A stretch of DNA of 64,000 nucleotides from the NCBI RefSeq assembly GCF_007625155.1, contig NZ_VMNK01000003.1, forward strand, positions 248,001 through 312,000, in the 5' to 3' direction. The first letter of the stretch is position 1. The number at the start of each line of letters is the position of its first letter. The position numbers and the translations under genes are program-made. The notes beneath the pieces are model-generated. The model saw only the letters and a program-made list of their open reading frames with translations. It made no database searches and was not told where the DNA came from. Shown here piece after piece: positions 8,488 through 16,895 of this stretch. This DNA is from Denitromonas halophila. GTDB lineage: Bacteria > Pseudomonadota > Gammaproteobacteria > Burkholderiales > Rhodocyclaceae.

Positions 8488-9915
8488 TCAATCGGGCTGC
8501 ATGGCCCAGCGCAGGCGCCGCACCGCCTCGGGCATTTGCGCCTCAGGCACCGCGCCGTAACCGAGTAGCAGGCCATTACAGCGCATGGGCGGCAAGGCGT
8601 AGCGGCTCAGCGCGCGCACCACAACGCCCCGCTCGGCCGCCCGCGCCGCCACAGCGGTATCGGCCAGCGTATCGGGCAGCGTCAGCACCACATGCAAGCC
8701 GGCGGCGCCGCCACGAATCGCCGTCTCCGGGCCCGGCGTTCGCGCCAGCTCGGTCCGTAGCGCCTGCTGTCGCGCCAGATAGAGGCGTCGCATACGACGC
8801 AGATGCGTGGTGTAGTGGCCGCGCTGAATGAAGTCCGCCAGCGCAACCTGCTCAATCCCCTGCCCCGACCGCGCCAGTGATGCCGAGGCGGCCGCGAACA
8901 CATCGGCCAGCGCCTCGGGCACTACCAGATAACCCAACCGCAAACCGGGATAGAGCGTCTTGCTGAAGGTGCCGGTGTAGACCACCGGCGCATCCGGCTG
9001 CAAGCCAAACAGCGCGGGCAGCGCCGGCCCGCCGCGGGCGAACTCGCTATCGTAGTCGTCCTCGATGATCCAGCCGCCGCTGCGGCACACCCCGTCGATC
9101 AAGGCCAGGCGTCGAGGCAGGCTCAGGACCTCGCCCGACGGGTACTGGTGGGCCGGGCAGACCAGCACCAGACGCGGTGGATGCGCCTGCCAATCCGCCG
9201 TCATCGGCGCCATGCCTTCGCCGTCCACTGGCACCGAATGCAAGACCAGCCCCGCCATCGCCAAAGCGGTGCGCGCCGCCGGGTAGCCGGGGTTCTCGAC
9301 CCAGGCCGTCTCGCCATTGTCGGCCAGCAGGCGGGCGCACAGATCGAGCGCCGCCTGCGTGCCGGCGGTGACGATGACTTGCTCGGGGCGCACCCGAAAA
9401 CCACGCACCGTCGCCAGATACTCCGCCAGCGCCGCGCGCAACTCGGGCTCGCCACCGGGTGCCGCATAGCCCAGATGACGCGGCCGCGCGGCCCGCCAGG
9501 CCCGATCCAGGCAGCCGCGCCAGGCGCGAAACGGAAAATTCGCCACATCGGGCACGCCGGGCGCAAACGCCCCCAATTCCGGTCCGGCCGGCGCCGACTC
9601 CGCGAGCGCGGCACGACGCGCCAGCGCCGGCCATGCGGGGGCCTTCACCACCGCGCTCGGTGCCACCGCCAAGGCGGCCACCCGCGTGCCCTGGCGATCG
9701 GCCAGCAAACAGCCCTCGGCGGCCAGTTGCTCGTAGGCGAACATTACGGTGTTGCGCGCAATGCCCAGTTCCGACGCCAACTGACGGCTGCCCGGCAAAC
9801 GCGCGCCGGCCACCAGCCGCCCATCGAGAATCGCGGCGCGCAGGCCTTGATAGAGCAGCCGCTGACAGGGCACACCGTCCGGCCGGGGCGATGCAAGCAA
9901 CCAGTGAAGATTCAT
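8488..9915 (-). CDS. MocR/PdxR-type regulator (GntR helix-turn-helix plus aminotransferase)
   Basis: 475 residues from the ATG at 9915; one 13 codons upstream is possible. The N-terminal GntR winged helix is clear (RLVAGARLPGSRQLASELGI and RNTVMFAYEQLAAEG). It is followed by a fold-type I aminotransferase domain with the PLP-lysine motif TFSKTLYPGLRLGYL. Such proteins sense PLP or an amine/amino acid and regulate neighbours. It is divergent from an OsmC protein and a PNPOx-like protein, which are probable targets; the PNPOx neighbour suggests B6-related control. The short region between the divergent starts (9916-10000) holds the T/G-rich stretch GGTTTGGTTTGTTTGTGG on the minus strand, a plausible binding region. 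Confidence 0.88.
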   Translation of the reverse strand: MNLHWLLASPRPDGVPCQRLLYQGLRAAILDGRLVAGARLPGSRQLASELGIARNTVMFAYEQLAAEGCLLADRQGTRVAALAVAPSAVVKAPAWPALARRAALAESAPAGPELGAFAPGVPDVANFPFRAWRGCLDRAWRAARPRHLGYAAPGGEPELRAALAEYLATVRGFRVRPEQVIVTAGTQAALDLCARLLADNGETAWVENPGYPAARTALAMAGLVLHSVPVDGEGMAPMTADWQAHPPRLVLVCPAHQYPSGEVLSLPRRLALIDGVCRSGGWIIEDDYDSEFARGGPALPALFGLQPDAPVVYTGTFSKTLYPGLRLGYLVVPEALADVFAAASASLARSGQGIEQVALADFIQRGHYTTHLRRMRRLYLARQQALRTELARTPGPETAIRGGAAGLHVVLTLPDTLADTAVAARAAERGVVVRALSRYALPPMRCNGLLLGYGAVPEAQMPEAVRRLRWAMQPD

Positions 9916-10000
9916 CGTGGCCCCAAGGTTTGGTTTGTTTGTGGCACTTCGCATGGTGCCAGCGAACCGCTAATCTGGCCACACTTACCCGGAGGCCTCA

Positions 10001-10471
10001 ATGAGCACTTACACCGCCACCGTCGTGTGGCAGCGCGGCGATCAAGTCTTTACCGACAACCGCTACAGCCGGCGTCACGAAATCCACTTCGACGGCGGCC
10101 TGACGCTCGCCGGCTCGTCTTCGCCTCATGTGGTGCCTGTGCCGTATTCGGACACCGACGCGGTTGACCCCGAAGAAGCCTTTGTCGCCGCGCTCTCGAG
10201 CTGCCACATGCTGTGGTTTCTGTCACTGGCCGGCCGCGCCGGCTTCTGCGTCGATCACTACGAAGATGCCGCCGAAGGCGTGATGGCGGCCGGCCCGGAA
10301 GGGCGGCTGATGATGACCCTGGTCACCCTGAAGCCGGCCGTCCGCTTTCACGGCCGGGCGCCCACCGAAGACGAACACGCCGCGCTTCATCATGCGGCCC
10401 ACGACGCCTGCTTCATTGCCAACTCGGTCAAATCCGAGTTGCATTGCCTGCCCCGTTTGCTCACCGACTGA
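10001..10471 (+). CDS. OsmC-family protein
   Basis: 156 residues with GGAGG ahead of the ATG. The two redox cysteines of OsmC/Ohr peroxidases are present: C68 in ALSSCHMLW and C137 in HDACFIANS. The family reduces organic hydroperoxides through these thiols in the cytoplasm. The protein lies in the group with a long N-terminal beta region (RRHEIHFDGGLTLAGSSSPH) containing the conserved 'VDPEEAFVAALSSCHML'. It is 13 bp upstream of the PNPOx-like gene, so the two form an operon divergent from the MocR-type regulator. Confidence 0.88.
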   Translation: MSTYTATVVWQRGDQVFTDNRYSRRHEIHFDGGLTLAGSSSPHVVPVPYSDTDAVDPEEAFVAALSSCHMLWFLSLAGRAGFCVDHYEDAAEGVMAAGPEGRLMMTLVTLKPAVRFHGRAPTEDEHAALHHAAHDACFIANSVKSELHCLPRLLTD

Positions 10472-10484
10472 CCTGGACACTGCC

Positions 10485-11117
10485 ATGCCCCAAACCACCG
10501 CCCCCAGCGCCCGCACCAAACTACGGCGCCACCCCGAGCGCGGCCACTACGACGCCAACACCCTGGCCGCGATCATCGATGACGCCTGGGTGTGTCACGT
10601 GTCCTTCATGCTCGACGGCACGGTGCACGCCATGCCGACCGCGCATTGGCGGGTGGGTGAGTATCTGTACATCCATGGCGCGCGCGCCTCGCGCATGCTC
10701 AAGGCACTCACCGACAGCGACGCCTGCGTCACGCTGGCGCAGGTCGATGGCCTGGTACTGGCGCGCTCGGCCTTTCACCACTCCATGAATTTTCGGTCGG
10801 TGGTCGCCTACGGCCGGTTCGAGTTGGTGGACGACGACGCCCACAAACTCGCCACCATGCAAGCCTTCATCGACAAGGTCGCGCCGGCGCGCTGGGACAG
10901 CCTGCGGCCGGTCACCGACAAGGAATTGAACGCCACCACCGTGCTGCGCCTGAAGCTGACCGAGGCCTCCGCCAAAATCCGCACGGGTGGCGTCAAGGAT
11001 GACGAGGCCGACCTTGGCTGGCCGGTGTGGGCGGGCGTGCTGCCGCTGACGCTGACAGCCGGCGCGCCGATCACCGAGCCCGACAGCCAGGTGACGGACT
11101 ACCCGCACCCGGCCTGA
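10485..11117 (+). CDS. Pyridoxamine 5'-phosphate oxidase-related flavin-binding protein
   Basis: 210 residues from the ATG at 10485. The split beta-barrel pattern is visible: HVSFMLDGTVHAMPTAHWRVG, YIHGARASRMLKAL, a strand containing SVVAYGRFELV, and C-terminal LTEASAKIRTGGV. The group (often annotated pyridoxamine 5'-phosphate oxidase family) binds FMN and acts on varied substrates; it is not the classical PdxH. The 'KIRTGGVKDDEAD..WPVWAGVLPL' ending is typical of this subgroup. It is cotranscribed with the OsmC gene under probable control of the divergent MocR-type regulator. Confidence 0.85.
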   Translation: MPQTTAPSARTKLRRHPERGHYDANTLAAIIDDAWVCHVSFMLDGTVHAMPTAHWRVGEYLYIHGARASRMLKALTDSDACVTLAQVDGLVLARSAFHHSMNFRSVVAYGRFELVDDDAHKLATMQAFIDKVAPARWDSLRPVTDKELNATTVLRLKLTEASAKIRTGGVKDDEADLGWPVWAGVLPLTLTAGAPITEPDSQVTDYPHPA

Positions 11118-11125
11118 GGCCACGC

Positions 11126-12004
11126 TCAGTCGCTTTCGAGTTGCGCCGGCTTCGTGCCGGCCGGCGCCGCCGGGGCGAGCACGCTCGGCGCTGTTTGATG
11201 CACATGCAGATCGGTCTGCGGGTAGGGGATGGAGATGCCGGCTTCGTCGTAGGCGATCTTGATCTTCTCTTTGAGCTCGCACATGGTCAGGAAGTAGTCC
11301 GGCGTCTTGACCCACGGGCGGATGTGCAGGTTCACGCTGCTGTCGGCCAGATCGGCCACCGCGATCACCGGCGCGGGATCGGTCAGCACACGTTCGTCGG
11401 CCGTGACCACCGCCTCGGCCACCGCCTTGGCCTTGCGAATATCGTCGTCGTAGCTGATACCGATCAACAGATCGATGCGCCGCGTCTCGCGAGCCGAGTA
11501 GTTGGTGATCACGTCAGCATAGATCGCACCATTGGGCACGATGATTTCGCGGTTGTCGGGGGTGCGGAAGGTCGAACTAAAGATGTTGATCTTCTCCACC
11601 ACCCCGGTCGTGCCGCCCGCCTCGACAAAATCCCCCGCCCTGAACGGCCGGAACACGATCAGCATCACCCCGGCCGCGAAGTTCTTGAGCGAATCCTGCA
11701 GCGACAAACCAATCGCCAGACCGGCCGCACCGATCAGCGCCACCAGCGAGGTCGTATCCACCCCCAGCCGATTCAACGCCGCCACCACGATCACCAGCAG
11801 CAACACACCGTGCAGGATCGACAACACAAAATGCGACAGCATCTCGTCCATCCCGGTGCGGTTCAGCACCCGGCGCGCCACGGCCACCGCGCCACGCACG
11901 ACCCAGCGACCGACGATGAAGATCATCAGCGCAAACAGCAGGTTCAAGCCCCAGTCGGTGGCGTAGGCGGTCACTTTCTCGGTATTCATCAAATTTTCCA
12001 GCAT
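11126..12004 (-). CDS. Small-conductance mechanosensitive channel (MscS family)
   Basis: 292 residues from the ATG at 12004, which has GGAG about 6 bases upstream. Three hydrophobic helices are visible, the last being the pore-lining TM3 (LVALIGAAGLAIGLSLQDSLKNFAAGVMLI), followed by the MscS beta domain (FRPFRAGDFVEAGGTTGVVEKI) and the phase IFSSTFRTPDNREIIVPNG. It opens under membrane tension to release solutes during hypo-osmotic shock. The C-terminal tail is Ala/Pro-rich. It converges on the PNPOx-like gene with an 8-bp gap. Confidence 0.92.
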   Translation of the reverse strand: MLENLMNTEKVTAYATDWGLNLLFALMIFIVGRWVVRGAVAVARRVLNRTGMDEMLSHFVLSILHGVLLLVIVVAALNRLGVDTTSLVALIGAAGLAIGLSLQDSLKNFAAGVMLIVFRPFRAGDFVEAGGTTGVVEKINIFSSTFRTPDNREIIVPNGAIYADVITNYSARETRRIDLLIGISYDDDIRKAKAVAEAVVTADERVLTDPAPVIAVADLADSSVNLHIRPWVKTPDYFLTMCELKEKIKIAYDEAGISIPYPQTDLHVHQTAPSVLAPAAPAGTKPAQLESD

Positions 12005-12188
12005 GGCATCTCCGTGCATTCAAACAATTTCCGTCGGGCGTTCGAGCCGCGCGGGTACGCCAGCCCAAACCTAGCCTTCAGCCTATGGTGCATGGCAGCA
12101 TCGTGCAAGTCGGTGACGCAAACACATGTGACGCCACACGCAGCGGGGCAGGTATCATCCCCGCTTGTCGACCGTCCTCGCCACCGCC

Positions 12189-13442
12189 ATGCCAGTGCCT
12201 CACCCGTTCACTGAAGCCTCCCCGCGCGCTGCCGTCATCGGCGGCGGCCCGGCCGGGCTGATGGCCGCCGAAACGCTCGCCCAGGCCGGCATCGCCGTGG
12301 ACGTGTTCGAACGCATGCCCACCCCCGGCCGCAAACTGCTGATGGCCGGTCGCGGCGGACTCAACCTCACCCACGCCGAACCGGCAAGCGCCTTTCTGGA
12401 TCGCTTCAGCGCAGGGCGCGAGAACCTCGCCCCCTTCATCGCCGATTTCGGCGCCGATGCCATCCGCGCCTGGGCGGCCGGGCTGGGCATCGACACGTTC
12501 ATCGGCAGCTCCGGCAAGGTGTTTCCAATCGGCATGAAAGCGGCACCGCTGCTACGCGCATGGCTGCAGCGCCTGCGCGCGGCGGGCGTCCGACTACACC
12601 CCCGACACCGCTGGACCGGCTGGGGCGAGGACGGCAGCCTGCACTTCGACACCCCCACCGGCCCCACCAGGTACCGCGCCGACGCCACCATCCTCGCCCT
12701 CGGCGGCGGCAGCTGGGCGCGCCTGGGCAGCGACGGTCGATGGACCGAAGCACTATCGCTCGCCGGGATCGACATCGCCCCACTGGCTCCCAGCAACTGC
12801 GGCTTCGAACTCGCATGGAGCGCGCACTTTCGCGAACGCTTCGCTGGCGAGCCGCTCAAAACCGTCGCCCTGCGCTTCACCGACACCGCCGGTCATATGC
12901 ACCACCGCCAAGGCGAATGCCTGGTCACTGCCGCCGGCCTGCAAGGCCCGCTGATCTACGCCCTCAGCGCCGCGCTGCGCAACGCCCTGGCCGACGGACC
13001 GGTTGGCATCACACTCGACCTCCTGCCCGACCACAGCGAAGCACAACTGCGCCAGGCGCTGGCCGCCCCGCGCGGCCGCCGTTCGCTCAGCAACCACCTG
13101 CAACGCAGCGTTGGCCTCAAAGGCGTCAAGGCCGGGTTGCTGCGTGAAGTGCTCACTGCCGAGTCACTCGACAACCCCACCCGTATCGCCGCCACGCTCA
13201 AGGCACTTCCGCTGCAAGTACTAAAGCCGCGCCCCATCGACGAGGCCATCAGCACCGCGGGCGGCGTACGCTTTGCCGGGCTGGACGAAGCGCTGATGCT
13301 GACGGAACACCCCGGCATTTTCTGTGCCGGCGAGATGCTCGACTGGGACGCCCCCACCGGCGGCTATTTGCTGACCGCCTGCCTCGCCACGGGGCGGGCT
13401 GCGGGCGCCGGCGCACTTCGCTGGCTGGAATCCAACGACTGA
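12189..13442 (+). CDS. HI0933/BaiN-type FAD-dependent oxidoreductase
   Basis: 417 residues from the ATG at 12189; a TTG at 12165 preceded by TATCAT could instead start a leaderless form. The FAD dinucleotide-binding motif is AAVIGGGPAGLMAAETLAQAG. The family signature GRKLLMAGRGGLNLTHAE follows, and the C-terminal FAD contact is AISTAGGVRFAGLDEALM with GIFCAGEMLDWDAPTGGYLL. This is the flavoprotein family with HI0933 (TIGR03862-like subgroup), whose physiological reaction is poorly known. It stands alone between mscS (divergent) and the PEP-CTERM gene. Confidence 0.88.
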   Translation: MPVPHPFTEASPRAAVIGGGPAGLMAAETLAQAGIAVDVFERMPTPGRKLLMAGRGGLNLTHAEPASAFLDRFSAGRENLAPFIADFGADAIRAWAAGLGIDTFIGSSGKVFPIGMKAAPLLRAWLQRLRAAGVRLHPRHRWTGWGEDGSLHFDTPTGPTRYRADATILALGGGSWARLGSDGRWTEALSLAGIDIAPLAPSNCGFELAWSAHFRERFAGEPLKTVALRFTDTAGHMHHRQGECLVTAAGLQGPLIYALSAALRNALADGPVGITLDLLPDHSEAQLRQALAAPRGRRSLSNHLQRSVGLKGVKAGLLREVLTAESLDNPTRIAATLKALPLQVLKPRPIDEAISTAGGVRFAGLDEALMLTEHPGIFCAGEMLDWDAPTGGYLLTACLATGRAAGAGALRWLESND

Positions 13443-13528
13443 GTGCCAAACGAATAAAACAATGCGATCAGCATTGCGGTTTGCGCTAGGATATGCAGGT
13501 TCGCATTTTCCCCCGACCGGAGCCCCGC

Positions 13529-14356
13529 ATGCGCGCCACCCGTCTGACCCTGCTGACCGCTGTCACCGCCCTCGCCGCCCTCTCCCAATCGGCTCAGGCC
13601 ACCAGCGGCTGGTACCTCAACGCCGCCGGCACCGGCTGGTCCGATGCCAGCTTCGTGTCCTCGCTCAATGTCGCCGGTGCCGGCTTCATTGAGCAGGCAT
13701 TCTCGTGGCAGTCACTTGGCTTCGCATTCGAAGAACACGGTGCCTATCAGATCGTCGGTGCGCCAACGTCCAGCCACGACCTGACCGTCAGCTACAACAT
13801 TACCGGCGAAGTCGGCCTGCTCAGCAACGGTTTTACCGGCGGGGTGATCGACCTTTACTCCGACAGCGTATTCGACTTTGGCAGCACCAATGGCAGCTAC
13901 GGCGCCAACAACGGCACGCACATTGCCAGCTTTGCGGTCACAGGCGGTCAGATCGACCCGCTCACCCGTCTCGTCGGCCTGCAAGCCAACCTCGTCGGCG
14001 GCTCCATGGCCAGCGGCTACTTCTTCGATGTGGCCGGTAACGACCTGAGCGATCGGGGCGGGATTTCGCTGTCAATGGGCGTGCAAAGCACCATCATCGA
14101 TCCGACGGGCACCCACATCGTGTCCGAACTCGCCTGCGAACAGGCTGGCTTCACCGGCGCGGGTTGCAACGGACGCCCCTATCGCGCATCCTTTCTGAAC
14201 CTGGGCTGGTCGACCGTGCAAGACACCGGCGTGGCCACCCTGAACATCCCGGCCCTGAGTCAACCCGTGACCGCCGTGCCCGAGCCGACCACCGCCCTGA
14301 TGATGCTCACCGGCCTGCTTGGTCTCGCGGCCCGGCAGCGCTTCAATAAAGGATAA
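13529..14356 (+). CDS. PEP-CTERM sorting domain protein
   Basis: 275 residues from the ATG at 13529, which starts a clean signal peptide (LTLLTAVTALAALSQSAQA). The body is rich in Gly, Ser and Asn (DFGSTNGSYGANNGTHIASF), as is usual for exported surface or matrix proteins. The C terminus is a canonical PEP-CTERM signal: VPEPTTALMMLTGLLGLAAR followed by a short basic end. Exosortase cleaves at this signal and hands the protein to the envelope or exopolysaccharide; no exosortase lies in the window. The start of the amidotransferase gene is 5 bp downstream. Confidence 0.9.
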   Translation: MRATRLTLLTAVTALAALSQSAQATSGWYLNAAGTGWSDASFVSSLNVAGAGFIEQAFSWQSLGFAFEEHGAYQIVGAPTSSHDLTVSYNITGEVGLLSNGFTGGVIDLYSDSVFDFGSTNGSYGANNGTHIASFAVTGGQIDPLTRLVGLQANLVGGSMASGYFFDVAGNDLSDRGGISLSMGVQSTIIDPTGTHIVSELACEQAGFTGAGCNGRPYRASFLNLGWSTVQDTGVATLNIPALSQPVTAVPEPTTALMMLTGLLGLAARQRFNKG

Positions 14357-14361
14357 ACACC

Positions 14362-15069
14362 ATGCCCCGCGCGCTCGTCCTGCGTCATGTCGCATTTGAA
14401 GACCTGGGGCTGTTCGAGGGGCCGCTGCGCCAGCGGGGCTACACCATCGAAACGGTCGATGCCGGCGTCGACGCCCATCCGCGACGCCTGCGCACCGCCG
14501 ATCTGCTCATCGTCTGCGGCGGCCCGATTGGCGCCTACGAAACCGATCGCTACCCCTATCTCAGCGAAGAAATCAACGCCATCGGCGAGCGCATCAGCAT
14601 CGGTGCGCCCACGCTCGGGCTCTGCCTCGGTGCCCAGCTGATGGCCGCCGCCATGGGCGCCCGGGTGTATCCCGGCAAACACAAAGAACTCGGCTGGTCC
14701 CCGCTCCAGCTCACCGAAGCCGGCTGCGCCTCACCGCTGGCCGCGGTGGGCGATCTGCCCGTGCTGCACTGGCACGGCGACACCTTCGACATCCCCAAAG
14801 GCGCGACCTGGCTGGCCGCCTCGGCCGACACACCGCACCAGGCCTTCTCGGTCGGCCACCATGCGCTGGCACTGCAGTTCCATCTTGAAATGGACCCGAG
14901 CCGAATCGAACAATGGCTCATCGGCCACACGGCAGAGCTGACCGCCGCCGGCATCAATCTGCCCGCCTTGCGCGCTGCCACCGCGCTGCACGGCCCGCAG
15001 CTGGCCGCCATCGCGCGCTCCGTGCTCACCACCTGGCTGGACACCATGACCGCCCGCCGACCCGGTTGA
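14362..15069 (+). CDS. Class I glutamine amidotransferase-like protein
   Basis: 235 residues. The nucleophile elbow is GLCLGAQ with C88, the oxyanion region is LLIVCGGPIGAYE, and the His-Glu pair lies in LQFHLEMDP. The family (related to the GuaA amidotransferase domain, 'glutamine amidotransferase' of YfeJ type) hydrolyses glutamine or related gamma-glutamyl compounds. No synthetase domain is attached. It begins 5 bp after the PEP-CTERM gene, so the two may be cotranscribed, though no functional link is known. Confidence 0.88.
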   Translation: MPRALVLRHVAFEDLGLFEGPLRQRGYTIETVDAGVDAHPRRLRTADLLIVCGGPIGAYETDRYPYLSEEINAIGERISIGAPTLGLCLGAQLMAAAMGARVYPGKHKELGWSPLQLTEAGCASPLAAVGDLPVLHWHGDTFDIPKGATWLAASADTPHQAFSVGHHALALQFHLEMDPSRIEQWLIGHTAELTAAGINLPALRAATALHGPQLAAIARSVLTTWLDTMTARRPG

Positions 15070-15215
15070 ACCTGGGAGCCGCAGCTGACCGCTTGCGCCC
15101 GTGAACAAGGTAGTGAACATGCGAAGCTTTTCGGCTTCGAGAATGAACGCAACTGTCGCGCATTCTCGCGGTCCACAAGCCTGACCCCTCTTCACCGCTT
15201 GCCGAAGGAGACATC

Positions 15216-15638
15216 ATGACCGGAAACACTCGCCGCGACTGGGAAGCCGTTCTCCCCGCCGACTCATGCCACGTGCTGTTTGAAGAAGGCACCGAACGCG
15301 CCGGCAGCAGCCCGCTCAACGCCGAAAAACGCGCCGGCACCTTCATCTGCGCCGCCTGCCACACCCCGCTGTTCACCCAGGACACCAAGTTCAACAGCGG
15401 CACCGGCTGGCCCAGCTTCTGGCAGCCGCTGCCCGGCGCCGTCGAAACCAAGACCGACTTCAAACTGATCGTGCCGCGCACCGAATACCACTGCGCTCGC
15501 TGTGGCGGCCACCAGGGGCACGTTTTTGGCGATGGCCCCGCGCCGACCGGGCAACGGTATTGCAACAACGGGGTGGCATTGCGGTTCATTCCCGAAGGAG
15601 AGGATCTGCCGGCGATTCGGGCGGTGCCGGAGGCATAG
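15216..15638 (+). CDS. msrB: Peptide-methionine (R)-S-oxide reductase MsrB
   Basis: 140 residues with a GAAGGAG-type ribosome binding site. Two CxxC pairs bind zinc (CAACH and CARCG), and the active-site cysteine lies in GQRYCNNGVALRF. The fold signature GTGWPSFWQPL is intact. It reduces methionine-R-sulfoxide in proteins in the cytoplasm. The gene stands alone; 76 bp after its stop the 443-bp inverted-repeat element begins. Confidence 0.95.
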   Translation: MTGNTRRDWEAVLPADSCHVLFEEGTERAGSSPLNAEKRAGTFICAACHTPLFTQDTKFNSGTGWPSFWQPLPGAVETKTDFKLIVPRTEYHCARCGGHQGHVFGDGPAPTGQRYCNNGVALRFIPEGEDLPAIRAVPEA

Positions 15639-15714
15639 GCCGTCCCGGCCACCGGCGCGTCGGCCGCACGCTGACAATGGTCACGGCGGTAGGCGCTTCG
15701 CCTCGATATTGGCC

Positions 15715-16157
15715 GGGTCTCGCCCCGGCGGGCGACTTACTTTCTTGCTCGTGCAAGAAAGCCAAGCAAAGAAGCACGGCCCGCTTCTGCGCCCCCTGCG
15801 GGGGTTCCCGCCCTACGGCAGCGTCAGGCGGGGTGGCTTGCCACCCACCATCGTATTGCACGACAAACGCTGCTTGGTGGGCGGCAAGCCGCCCAACCTA
15901 CGGAGTGACGCTTTCCCAAGCGGGCGATGGCGAAGCCGAGCCCGCGCGCCCTTTCCCCTTCTGTACCGCCGAACGAAGCCCGCGAGCGGCGGGAATTGTC
16001 GTGTCGCGTGTTTGAGCCCGAAGGGCGAGTTTGCGACATGACCCGCCGGGCGCGGGCGTAGCGAGGGCACCGGCGAAGCCGGCGGTACAGCGGGGGCGTT
16101 TTCTTGGTGACTTCTTTGTCGCGACAAAGAAGTTACTCGCCCGCCGGGGCGAGACCC
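15715..16157. repeat. 443-bp intergenic element with perfect 21-bp inverted ends
   Basis: The ends at 15715-15735 and 16137-16157 are exact reverse complements over 21 bases (GGGTCTCGCCCCGGCGGGCGA). Just inside each end is a second palindrome: CTTTCTTGC / GCAAGAAAG at 15740-15761 and CTTCTTTGTCGCGACAAAGAAG at 16111-16132. The interior is GC-rich with smaller hairpins, such as GGTGGCTTGCCACC near 15833. Long open frames exist but are low-complexity (Arg/Pro/Gly) and look non-coding. The right end supplies the last residues and stop codon of the small gene at 16133. It resembles the dispersed intergenic repeats that are often mis-annotated as short genes in beta- and gammaproteobacteria. The rest of the 494-bp gap holds nothing else recognisable. 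Confidence 0.75.
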
Positions 16158-16375
16158 GACCAACGCCCCGATGCCGAAGGCACCGACCGCCGCAATGGCG
16201 CCACCACCGTCAGCAGAAAAAGCATCACGACAAAAGACACCAGCACGACCCACTCGCCGACACGACGCGCATCGACCGCATTCAGATCAAACAGCCAACC
16301 CGCCACCCGGCTGGACAGCCAAAGCACGGCCTCGCCAACCGCCTCGAATAGCGCACCGAGGACGGCGTCGATCAC
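16133..16375 (-). CDS. Small membrane protein encoded after cytochrome c
   Basis: 80 residues, not recognised. The start ATG overlaps the stop of the cytochrome c gene (ATGA), indicating translational coupling. Hydrophobic stretches are AVLGALFEAVGEAVLWLSSRVAGWLF and VGEWVVLVSFVVMLFLLTVV. The final residues (WSGLAPAGE) and the stop are encoded by the inverted repeat of the adjacent 443-bp element, so the C terminus may have been altered by its insertion. It may belong to a membrane anchor or partner of the cytochrome. Confidence 0.55.
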   Translation of the reverse strand: MIDAVLGALFEAVGEAVLWLSSRVAGWLFDLNAVDARRVGEWVVLVSFVVMLFLLTVVAPLRRSVPSASGRWSGLAPAGE

Positions 16376-16839
16376 GGCAGCGGCGGCGGTGCGTCGTTCA
16401 AGGTCCGCAGATAAGCCACGACATTGGCGCGCGTCGCGTCATCCGAGATCCCGACAAAATTCATCTCTCGTCCCGGCACGGCCGTTTCGGTGTCCTGCAG
16501 GTAGTAGCTGAGCGTGGCATAGGTCCATTTGCGTTTGACCTCGCGCATCGCCGGCGAGTAGCGGAAGCCCTCGCGCGCGGCCGACATGCGGCCCATCACG
16601 TTCCACAGGTGCGGGCCTTTGAAGTCGCCGCCTTCCTTGAAACCGTCATGGCATTGCGAGCATTTGCGCTCGAAAAAAGCCGCGCCTGCCTCAAGGTCGG
16701 CGTTGCGGATCAACTCGGCAAAGGCCGGGTCGAGCGGCGGGTCGTAGGTCTTGAGCGGGCCAGGCTCGGCCTGCGCACAGGTGACGGCAAGGCCCAGCGC
16801 GAGGCCGGGCAGGATACGGGATGGTTTGATCATGCTCAT
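16372..16839 (-). CDS. Class I cytochrome c
   Basis: 155 residues. A signal peptide (LPGLALGLAVTCAQA) directs export. The single haem motif is C60-S-Q-C63-H64, the context GPHLWNVMGR is typical of cytochrome c2/c550-type proteins, and the likely axial methionine is M98 in GFRYSPAMRE. The end (TRANVVAYLRTLN) is the usual C-terminal helix. It should be a soluble or loosely bound periplasmic electron carrier. It is coupled by an ATGA overlap to the small membrane protein downstream. Confidence 0.9.
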   Translation of the reverse strand: MSMIKPSRILPGLALGLAVTCAQAEPGPLKTYDPPLDPAFAELIRNADLEAGAAFFERKCSQCHDGFKEGGDFKGPHLWNVMGRMSAAREGFRYSPAMREVKRKWTYATLSYYLQDTETAVPGREMNFVGISDDATRANVVAYLRTLNDAPPPLP

Positions 16840-16895
16840 CTCCTCCAGTCGATCCTGAATGCAGCTAGTCTAGCGCGTCCGGCACGCGGGCGATG

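Noticed and set aside
15813-16253. A 146-residue open frame inside the inverted-repeat element
   Set aside because: It is Arg/Pro/Gly-rich low-complexity sequence running through inverted repeats and hairpins, with no recognised family and no ribosome binding site.
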